DNA from: Zymoseptoria tritici IPO323
Taxonomy: Eukaryota; Ascomycota; Dothideomycetes; Mycosphaerellales; Mycosphaerellaceae
Length of the DNA stretch: 64,000 bases
NCBI RefSeq assembly: GCF_000219625.1
Contig: NC_018211.1
Coordinates: 372,001-436,000, forward strand
Direction of reading: 5' to 3'
Part shown: positions 56,761 through 64,000 of the stretch, piece by piece
Numbering within the stretch: position 1 is the stretch's first letter
Layout of the letters: the number at the start of each line of letters is the position of its first letter
Position numbers and translations under genes: made by a program
Notes under the pieces: generated by a model
What the model was told of the DNA's origin: nothing
Databases searched by the model: none
Seen by the model: only the letters and a program-made list of their open reading frames with translations

Positions 56761-57310
56761 CGGGATCGCCTAACTCTCGCTAGAACGGTACGACTTGCCT
56801 TTTCACTTAGTATGTGTCGAATACACAGACTTATAATAGAGACAGACTCGGAGACATTTTGCGCGCAGCGTCCAGGAAACCTGCAAATGTTTCTGACCGG
56901 CCCGGCCACGACGCATTGATCGCAACTCGGAATCCGGTCCAGGTCGCCAAACATGTGGACGGCATTCGATGCTGCCATCCATTCCGACTGGCAATCGCTT
57001 TGACGGCTTTGGGAAGGTTTTTGTTGTTGCGAGGGCGATTTCGGTGTTGGTCAGAGCTTTACTTCGCTTCTTGGTCCTTGGATTTGGGAAGTGTTCATCA
57101 TGGGTGCGCACTCACTCGTCATGGCACAGTGGAGGAACTTCGCGCATCGAGTTCGTTTTCAAATCTCCTCTTCTGCATGCTGCCTCTTTCTGCAGAACAT
57201 CAAACAATGAACTCGTCTGACAACCACCGTCCAATTGCACGCTTCTTCAATCTTCAGGCCTGATCCTTCCAACCCTCCTCCCTCCTCCTCCTCCCACATC
57301 CTTCCCTCAC
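56761..57310. other. Intergenic stretch
   Basis: Unrecognised short ORFs on both strands. Base composition returns to normal within a few hundred bases of the retroelement. Right end is the 3' flank of the transporter gene. Confidence 0.4.
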
Positions 57311-58351
57311 TCACACACTCCTCGACCGATCCCTCCACTCCCTCTTCCCCTCCCTCTTCCCTCCACCAAACCTCCCACTCAAATCCCCAACCGGCAACTC
57401 CCATCCAAACTCCAACACCTCCAACAAATTCGCCACGAGCAAATACCACGCCAACACACAGCACGTGAACAGAATCACGCCCGTCGCTCGCTGCATTTCT
57501 GCCGCTGTGTGGGCGGCTTCGAGAGCGAGTGCCCAGTAGGAACCCGCCAACAACGAAATTGCGGCGGTAGCGAGCAGGAAAGTGATGAAGAACACGAGAT
57601 TCGTGCGCAGAGAGCAGAGGGCGAATGTGAGCACCAATAAAGCGAAGGTGGCGAGGCCGAATGCTATCCCCGATCGTCAGCGTCACCTCCCCTCTTCATC
57701 AAGACGTTGGAACGTACCGAAATCCGCCGAAAACGCCGCTTTTCCCCTCGCGATTTCCTCCGGCGTATTCGCTCCGGTAAGGTAGGAGCCCATCGCATCG
57801 AAAGCGGGTAAATTGGAGCACGACAACGCCGTCCACGCGGCTCCGAAAGAGCCAAAGACGAGGAAGGAAAAAGTGTTGCCGAGGATCCACTCCATTAGGC
57901 AGGAGAGGAGTTGGAGCACGCCGCCGAAGAAGAGGCCGAAAGCCCTGCCACCACCCACCAAGCGTCAGCACCGTAGGGTAGGGTGGTGGGTTTTGGGCAC
58001 TTACACAGTCGCCTGCCCCCCTCCCCCTCCATTACCACCATGTAATCCCATCAAACTGAGACTCATCGGAACCGTAGCGACCAAAAACCCCACGAGTCCA
58101 AGAGGCGTCGGATTCGCGAAAGTATTCCGAAACTCGCCTTTCACGTCCGTGGGAGGGTTGAGGTAGATTTTCTCGAGGGTGGAGCGGGGGATGCGGAGGT
58201 CTTGGGGTGGATCGGGGTGGTGCATGGGGATCTGCCAACCTGTGGTGAAGGTTTTGGAGATGGGCCGGGTGGTTGTTGGGAGAGGGGGTTGGCTGAGGGG
58301 TCGGGGGAGGGGGTCGTGGGGGGCCCAGTCTTGAGTCGTTGTGGTTGCCAT
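57311..58351 (-). CDS. GPR1/FUN34/YaaH-family acetate transporter
   Basis: Plasma-membrane protein of the AceTr family (yeast Ady2/Ato1, Aspergillus AcpA), which moves acetate and may influence ammonium export. Three exons, 58351-58005, 57944-57718 and 57663-57311, give 308 residues. The signature NPTPLGLVGF opens the first helix at about residue 89-98. Six hydrophobic segments follow, including AFGLFFGGVLQLLSCLMEWILGN, IAFGLATFALLVLTFALCS and ATGVILFTCCVLAWYLLVANLLEVL. The Pro/Thr-rich N terminus is cytosolic. Introns of 60 and 54 bp have GTAAGT..GGCAG and GTACGT..GATAG ends and restore frame. The ATG at 58351 is preferred over 58507, which would add an unrelated His/Pro-rich stretch. Confidence 0.93.
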
Positions 58352-59669
58352 TGCGGATGGGGGTTGGTAGGTGGATGGTGGGTGGTGGTGATGCTTGTAA
58401 GGAGAGAGTGGCCGGGTGGGCAGAGCGGTCGATATATGATGACTTCGCTTGTTCGCTGCTAGGAGAGTAGCTGCTTCGTGTTTGCATCCATAATCGGCAT
58501 CCGGCAAGTCAGTACGCCGCAGAAGCGCTGGCAGTCACTCTTGAGCAACCTGCCACTTTCGATCATCCTGCGAGTCAGGAGGTAACACCTACTGATTTCT
58601 AGCCTGGCATACTGGGCTCGGGATCTGTACAACAGTGATTGGCCCTCTTGTGGCCATGCAAGCGGAGCCCGGCACATTGATAACACGGACAGCAGACGCC
58701 TCGTGCCAGCATCCTCACGCGGCCTCCGGCACTGAAAGTACGCCAGCTCAAGCAAGCGCTGGCGGTCGCCCCAACGGTACCCTGCGATCTCCGATATTCC
58801 AGCGACCAGCAGGGGTCGGACACTAACTCCGTGGGTCGCACGACCTCACTCGGTAGCAACAGCTTGATGATCGACAGCTCTGTGTCCATACAAGCGGACT
58901 CCGGCACGTCGGAGTGCAATTCCCGCAACAACGCCAGCAGCAACGGAGATCCGGAATCGAGAGAAACTCCGCGAAGACCGTAGCGTTGAACTGACCGAAG
59001 TTATCGGTGAGCACGAAGGTAACTTCGATCGCATGGGCAGCGTACGGTATGGTCCAATTTGAGGTATGAAGGAAAAGGCGGAGGGTGGTTCTGCAGACAT
59101 GGTCGGCCTGCAATTGTGGATCAGTAAACTCTTCGTCGCAGAGTCTGCTCATCAGTCAGTCCTCAAAGCCGTAAGTCCCACCTTCCCGAGTTATCATCGT
59201 GGCGATCTTGTGCCTCTCTACGCACCTCACCCCAACCATCCTACAGTGCCAAAACCCACGCCGCTTCTGCCGGCCAGTTCCACAAGGCGTACCACCGTGC
59301 CGCCCTCAAAGCTTGTCTGTACGTTGCACGTACGACCTCAAAACTATCATCGCACGAAAAAAGGATCGACGAAACCTTGTGCTTGTCCATAGTCTTCTTT
59401 GAACGGCGGACTATCTTTTTCTCATCAGCGATCGTCTGCAATCACCACCATCCTGTACACCTCTCTCGCTGCATCTCGCCAGCGCGGCACATCGTCCGCC
59501 CCCCATTTGGCGGCTCCATCAAGTCCAGCTCCAATGACAAGCCCACAAGCATCACCATGATCGGCCAAAGTCATACCATCTTCCTCCACCACCCTCAAGC
59601 CCTCATCTCGATCAATCTCCCAACAACGCCCTCCCTTCCCAATCTCAAATCTCTGCTCCTCCCAAAATT
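58352..59669. other. Intergenic stretch with a possible gene remnant
   Basis: Holds the transporter promoter, a diverged tandem duplication (58500-58960) and minus-strand ORFs. One of these (58823-59152) has a protein-like middle (RTTLRLFLHTSNWTIP .. VTFVLTDNFGQFNATVFAEFLSIP) that then shifts to another frame (MLLALLRELHSDVPESACMDTELSIIKL). I read it as a possible decayed gene of an unnamed fungal family, at low confidence. Confidence 0.35.
58500..58960. repeat. Diverged tandem duplication, about 231 bp period
   Basis: AGTACGCC followed by AAGCGCTGGC.GTC near 58512 recurs near 58738, and CAAGCGGA(G/C)(C/T)CCGGCAC near 58659 recurs near 58890, each about 230 bp apart and in the same order. 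Identity between blocks is patchy. Confidence 0.5.
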
Positions 59670-61145
59670 CTACCCAGCAACATTCAACTTCAATATCCTT
59701 CGCAAATCATCTTCCATCACCCTCAAATCCTGCCCTCCCTTTCCCTGGCCTTGTACCCCGCCATTGCCTGCCCCTCCTCCACCATTCACCTGCCCTCCAT
59801 TCCCTCCCACAGCACCACCACTCTGCGGCCTGAATCCAAATTCCGGCAACTCCGGCGGCGCCGACGCTCGAATCTGCTGGTCCAAGTACTCCCTCGCCAC
59901 CCCATTCCCATTTCCATGCCCGTTCACGCCATTCTCATTACCATACCCAGGACTCCCAATCTCCCGTCTTAAACTCGAAGGCCTCGGAGGCGTCTCCCTC
60001 GCCGCGGCCTTGAAGAGCGGAGAGAGATTGCGGTTGCCGTAGTGGTAATTCGCATTTCCATTCCCGTTCGCATTAGCATTATTCGGATTATTGTATTGCG
60101 ATTGTTGGTGCGGTTGAGACTGCGGCGTGGTCGGGTTGTAGATGCCGTCATGTCCGTACCCGTTGTGGAATGGCGACGGGGAGTTGAAGTTTGAGACTGG
60201 GGAGTGAGGATTTGGTGTACTGGAGGGGTGGTTGTACATGCTTCGTGGAGAATTTGCTATGGGAGAGGATGTTGAGGCGGACGCGGCGGTGTTGAAGAGG
60301 AGATCTTTTAGGTTTTGAGTGGAAATCTGGCGTTGATCGTCGGTGTTGCCGGTAGGATTGCCAGGCGACGAATGCGCTCTGTCGAAATGTGGGCCTGCGG
60401 AGGGAGGGTTCGTCCGCGGACTGGGGAGATCATCGCCGTCGAGTTCTTGGAGGAAGATGCTGCGACCAGGATGAGCGTGGGAGTTTCGTGGCATGGTGGC
60501 TGGTTGTTGTGGCAAACGAGCTGCTGCTGCTGGTGACAAGGTCTCACTGTTACTCCGCGACTTCTCCTTTTCCGCGCGGTCGGCTTTGAAGAATAGGTCC
60601 AGTGGTGAGCGTTGCATTTGTCGAGAGGGAGGCACCGGCGACACGGCGTCGGATTCAGGGGATGACGAGTTCGATTCGGGAGTCTTCTCGCCTGCCATGC
60701 GGCCTTGTAGTGAGGGTTGGACTGCAACATTTGGCACGGATCTGGAGAAGAATTTGGGGACGGGTAGCGCAGAGGCGGCGGGTGAGGCTTGAAAGGTTGG
60801 ACCGGCGTAGGCTTGCTCTTTGGCGGGAGTGTTGGGTTGTAGTGCTGCTCCTGCTGAGATATTCCGTGTCTTCTGTGCGCTGGCTTTCCTTGTCGCATTG
60901 TCCTGGTGATTGGGGACTGGTATTGCGACACTCTGCCTTTGTCTGTGGGCGCTCTTTTGTGATGATTGCGCGCTGTTGATGAGTGCACCGTCTGAGACTG
61001 CGCCGTCGGAGGGCTTCGCAGTGTGATTGTTGGCATTGTTGTTGTTGGTGTTTTTGCGATTGCGGCGCTTCTGGCCTTGCGGCGGTGTGCGCTGCTGACC
61101 CTTGCCCGCGGTGGGCGGAGCGGAATCGTTCGCGCTGTCGGTCAT
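59670..61145 (-). CDS. Edc1-like mRNA decapping activator (candidate)
   Basis: 491-residue single-exon, low-complexity protein rich in Ser, Pro, Asn and Gln. After a basic RNA-binding-like segment (KGQQRTPPQGQKRRNRKN, about 15-32) it carries at about 113-133 YAGPTFQASPAASALPVPKF, which matches the short proline-rich motif by which Edc1/PNRC-type activators bind the EVH1 domain of Dcp1. A second short conserved-looking element is SPLDLFFKADRAEKEK (about 180-195). The C terminus is Gly/Asn-rich and ends RVMEDDLRRILKLNV, a likely short helix. Role: stimulation of Dcp2 decapping in P-bodies, inferred from the motif. The ORF extends to 61502, but 61145 is the first Met of the polar region; the extra residues look like leader. 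Confidence 0.7.
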   Translation of the reverse strand: MTDSANDSAPPTAGKGQQRTPPQGQKRRNRKNTNNNNANNHTAKPSDGAVSDGALINSAQSSQKSAHRQRQSVAIPVPNHQDNATRKASAQKTRNISAGAALQPNTPAKEQAYAGPTFQASPAASALPVPKFFSRSVPNVAVQPSLQGRMAGEKTPESNSSSPESDAVSPVPPSRQMQRSPLDLFFKADRAEKEKSRSNSETLSPAAAARLPQQPATMPRNSHAHPGRSIFLQELDGDDLPSPRTNPPSAGPHFDRAHSSPGNPTGNTDDQRQISTQNLKDLLFNTAASASTSSPIANSPRSMYNHPSSTPNPHSPVSNFNSPSPFHNGYGHDGIYNPTTPQSQPHQQSQYNNPNNANANGNGNANYHYGNRNLSPLFKAAARETPPRPSSLRREIGSPGYGNENGVNGHGNGNGVAREYLDQQIRASAPPELPEFGFRPQSGGAVGGNGGQVNGGGGAGNGGVQGQGKGGQDLRVMEDDLRRILKLNVAG

Positions 61146-61557
61146 GTCTTGCGATTGTCTGCTCAAAGAGCGAGGAGGTAATTGTAGGTCGTGGAGAGTA
61201 ATTCTCTCGTTACGTCGGAGAAAGAGCGTGTCGTTCCCAGGGTACTTGTGGTGGCAGCGTCGATGGTGATGTTGTGCGGCCAAAGCGAGGCATTTGTATG
61301 AGTCGAGGTGGTGAGAGAGGAGTCGAAGTGCGCGTGAAAAGTCTTGCGGTGAATGCAGCCGAGACAATGTCAGGTGCAAATGGTCGAGAGAGCCGTGGTC
61401 GAGAAGTGATCGTGCCGTGGTTCGTGGGAGAGTAAGAGTAAGAGAGAGTGAGATAAGATGGACGTAGGTTGACGCTGCTCTTTGGGGTCGAGCTGGCGTC
61501 ACGTCACTTGTGGCTGAAGCTTCGAGCCAAATTCCGGAAATTCGAAAAGCCCGTTAG
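61146..61557. promoter_or_regulatory. Leader and promoter of Edc1-like gene
   Basis: Open in the same frame but with leader-like composition. It probably contains the 5'UTR and promoter of the minus-strand gene. Confidence 0.35.
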
Positions 61558-61985
61558 CGCGTTTCTGCGTTAGTATTCTAGAATAAATATTAAAGTTAAG
61601 TTTTAGTTGAAGTATATGTATATAGGATATCGTCTAAATTACTTTACTATCTCTAGTAAGGTAACGAGATTCTTTATTCTAAGCGTATTATAAACGTAAT
61701 CTTCTCTAGCTTTTTCTACTCTATAGAGTTATAGAAGCTCGAAGACGAGAGCGCTATTAGCTAACTATATAATTAATATTATATAATATAAGTTAATATA
61801 AGCTAATATAACTTTATATCTAAAAGTATTAGAAGGCGTAGTTAAGATAGCATTTTTTATAATACGGAATCTAGCTAGGTTGCAAAATTGCCTTATACCT
61901 AGAGTAGTATTTCCTACTTACTACTAATTCTTTATAGTAATAGAGTAGAGTAAGTAAGACGGAGGGTGTTAATGTTTATATAAAA
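61558..61985. repeat. AT-rich RIP-like relic
   Basis: About 430 bp of strongly AT/TA-rich DNA without ORF between two normal genes, with the same texture as the interior of the 12.3-13.4 kb element. I found no terminal repeats, so its origin is unknown; it is probably a truncated, RIP-mutated transposon piece. Confidence 0.55.
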
Positions 61986-62170
61986 ATGTAGTAGAAGGAG
62001 TGGAAAAGATAAGACGGTAAGGTACTCTTGGCAGCTGACTAAGCGCTCGGTGCCACTCCGGAATAGTAAACTCTATTGCAGTCACACTTAAACTCCTACA
62101 GAATTATTATTACCAACTGCATCACCATCAATGCGCAGCCAAGTCTCGCAGTATCTCGTGTTTTTGAGAC

Positions 62171-63655
62171 ATGCTCTGCTGCTTGAAGCGCGCAACAGCC
62201 TTGCTACCCTCTGTCGGGATCGGTAAAAGAACGGTGGCTACGCTCACGAGGCTTCCTCACATCGACCGGCCTTTCGAGGAGGAGCGCGCACCGGACTACT
62301 ATCCCAAGCACTTCTGTCAGATTAACCCTGGCGACGTCGTGGCCGATGGTCGATATTCTGTCATTTCAAAGCTTGGATGGGGCTGCTCATCCACCGTGTG
62401 GCTGGCCGAAGACTTGCACCGGCGTTTCTGGCAATCACCGCAATATGTCTCCATCAAGTTCAACAACTGCGACGTCGATCGGGAGTCAATTGAGCAGGAG
62501 ATGGCTTTGCAAAAACGCGTATCGACCGCAGATCGCGCGCATCGGGGATTCGAACTCGTGAGAAGGATCAAGGACAGCTTTTTGCATGTCTCAGCAGATG
62601 GGACGCATCTCTGCCTTGTACACGAGCCCCTCCGAGAAACGCTCGAGGTCTACCGACGAAGGTTCACAGGTGGCATACCCATACCCATCTTGAAGGTCTA
62701 CTCAAAGCTTCTTCTTACTGCCTTGGACTTTCTTCATTCAGAATGCAACATCATTCATACAGGTATGCATGCTTCGATCGTTGCTAGTCCTGTGCTGATC
62801 AACCAGACCTCAAGCTGGACAACATCCTCATGAAATTCGAAGATACGTCTGTCTTGCGTGACGCGGCGCGGCAGCTTCAGCACTCCAAGATGATGTTCAA
62901 AGATGACTCCGTCAGGCGAGTATATCAGTCGTGCAGCGATTTCGGTCCACTGCGAGCATACACTTCGGTCCCTACCATCGCAGACTTCGGACTAGCTGTG
63001 CACGCCAGTGCCGGCGCTCACCCCATTCAGCCGAACGCATATCGTGCGCCAGAGGTGCTCCTCGGCTGGGGATGGTCCAGCAGCGCAGATATATGGAACC
63101 TAGGCAACGTAGTCGGTCAACCTTTACTCAGGAAGAAGTCCGTGTAGCTGACATGTGGTATAGCTCTGGAATCTTGCAAGCGGCGTCGATTTGTTCACTC
63201 GGATATTCTCTCCGCGTGGCAATTACGATGCGAAAAGACACCTAGCGCAAATGTCATCCATCCTTGGCCCGCCAGACGCAACGCTTATAAGACAGCAATC
63301 GCACAATGGGTGGAAATGGTCGCCAGCTGTCGAGAATGATGACGGCGAGCTTTGTGATGATGCCTCTTCATACTACAAGGGTCCTCACTTCAGCTATGAA
63401 ACTGGTGTGTTTTGCAGATGCATCGCAACGTCGCGTAAAATTAGTAGCCGCTGCTGACAGTTTGCAGGTGCCTTTTTACATCCACAGCTTGTGCCATTAC
63501 CTCAAAGCCTGCAAGATTTAGCTTGCTTTATGGATGCAAAAGACAGGGCGGGCTTTGTTGACCTCATCGGCAAAATGCTCACTTGGAACCCCGAGGAGAG
63601 GCCTGGAGCTGCAGAACTAGCAAGCCACCTCTGGCTGGACTTATCTGCTTCATGA
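62171..63655 (+). CDS. SRPK-like protein kinase
   Basis: Kinase of the SR-protein-kinase-like group expanded in filamentous ascomycetes. Four exons, 62171-62762, 62807-63108, 63164-63404 and 63468-63655, give about 440 residues; introns of 44, 55 and 63 bp keep frame. Seen: glycine loop variant KLGWGCSSTVWLAED, ATP lysine in YVSIKF, catalytic loop HTDLKLDNIL (Thr in place of the usual Arg of HRD), TIADFGLA, YRAPEVLLGWGWSSSADIWNLG, the split C-lobe with LAQMSSILGPP, and a closing LTWNPEERPGAAELASHLWL. The spacer between N- and C-lobes is short. The N terminus is Arg/Leu/Ser-rich and acid-poor, mitochondrial-leader-like. An out-of-frame ATG lies upstream near 62130. Substrate unknown. Confidence 0.85.
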
Positions 63656-63851
63656 GTGAACAGCGTCTCAATCACACCCGCAAGCACACCGATGACTGCT
63701 GCGCCCGCTTTGTGTCCATGTCGCAATCACGCCGGCGCTTAGAGTTTCATCGCCGATGCTCTTTTTCTTCAAGGAGACGCAAGCCGGACCCAACTTTTAC
63801 ATCAGACGCTCTCCGATACACAACTTCCATTCGATCGTCTGGTGACCTAAC

Positions 63852-64000
63852 ATGTCAAGATTTTTCTCGTCTTCCAAGCGACTGGCAAAGACTTTGAAGT
63901 GGAAGCTCATCGGAACTACGGAGAACGTCGCTTGGGCAACCGCTGCGGTGGAAGCAGCGGTGGAGCATGTTCCTGAATTGAAGGACCGAGTAGACAGCGC
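63852..64000 (+). CDS. Unrecognised protein, 5' part only
   Basis: Open from ATG at 63852 to the window edge (49 codons). It begins MSRFFSSSKRLAKTLKWKLIG and continues Ala/Val/Glu-rich. I do not recognise it. The basic, Ser-rich start could be a mitochondrial leader. It lies 196 bp after the kinase stop on the same strand. Confidence 0.45.
   Translation, partial: MSRFFSSSKRLAKTLKWKLIGTTENVAWATAAVEAAVEHVPELKDRVDS

Noticed and set aside
56697..57263. ORFs of 93-149 codons on both strands after the broken secreted-protein gene
   Set aside because: Mutually overlapping, unrecognised, and without promoter or intron support.
1..64000. CRISPR arrays, rRNA and operon-type organisation
   Set aside because: None seen. 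The intron-containing fungal genes make prokaryotic features irrelevant.

Overview
This window looks like nuclear DNA of a filamentous ascomycete. Genes are intron-poor with short GT..AG introns (44-165 bp in most cases), several recognisable products are fungus-specific (Wor1/Sge1, DUF6604, NmrA-like, GPR1/FUN34/YaaH), and GC-balanced gene DNA alternates with very AT-rich, stop-riddled repeats typical of repeat-induced point mutation (RIP). A plant-associated dothideomycete of the Mycosphaerellaceae type is my inference, not shown by the sequence. I saw no tRNA, rRNA or CRISPR array.

Layout. 1-9.3 kb: INO80 chromatin-remodelling ATPase, then a DUF6604 protein. 9.3-16 kb: gene-poor, with one weak terminal-exon candidate and a dead 1.17 kb TIR element whose interior is RIP-shredded. 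16-22.3 kb: a Wor1/Sge1 regulator with a long spliced leader, then mitochondrial cardiolipin synthase. 23-26.7 kb: nuclear cap-binding protein CBP80 and splicing factor Bud31, divergently transcribed. 30.4-32 kb: GSK3 kinase. 32-38.6 kb: gene-poor, with a transporter relic, a diverged tandem repeat, a three-exon gene for a 64-residue six-cysteine secreted peptide, and an NmrA-like protein. 39-44.5 kb: SUN-domain protein and mitochondrial MTO1/MnmG, divergent. 45.8-56.15 kb: a RIP-mutated Gypsy-type LTR retrotransposon on the minus strand, with an extra ancestral reading frame in the opposite orientation and a later non-LTR-like insertion. 56.4-56.8 kb: a broken secreted-protein gene. 57.3-58.4 kb: acetate-transporter-family protein. 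59.7-61.1 kb: Edc1-like decapping-activator candidate. 62.2-63.7 kb: SRPK-like kinase. A gene of unknown function runs off the right edge.

Functional themes: mRNA processing and decay (CBP80, Bud31, Edc1-like, SRPK-like), chromatin and signalling (INO80, Wor1, GSK3), mitochondrial maintenance (Crd1, MTO1), and accessory sequence near repeats (two secreted-protein loci, one intact and one broken). The most interesting signals are the trinucleotide specificity of the RIP damage (TCA/TGA), the opposite-strand ORF in the retroelement, and the defensin-like cysteine spacing of the peptide at 35.3-35.7 kb. All intron positions are read by eye from splice signals and frame continuity.
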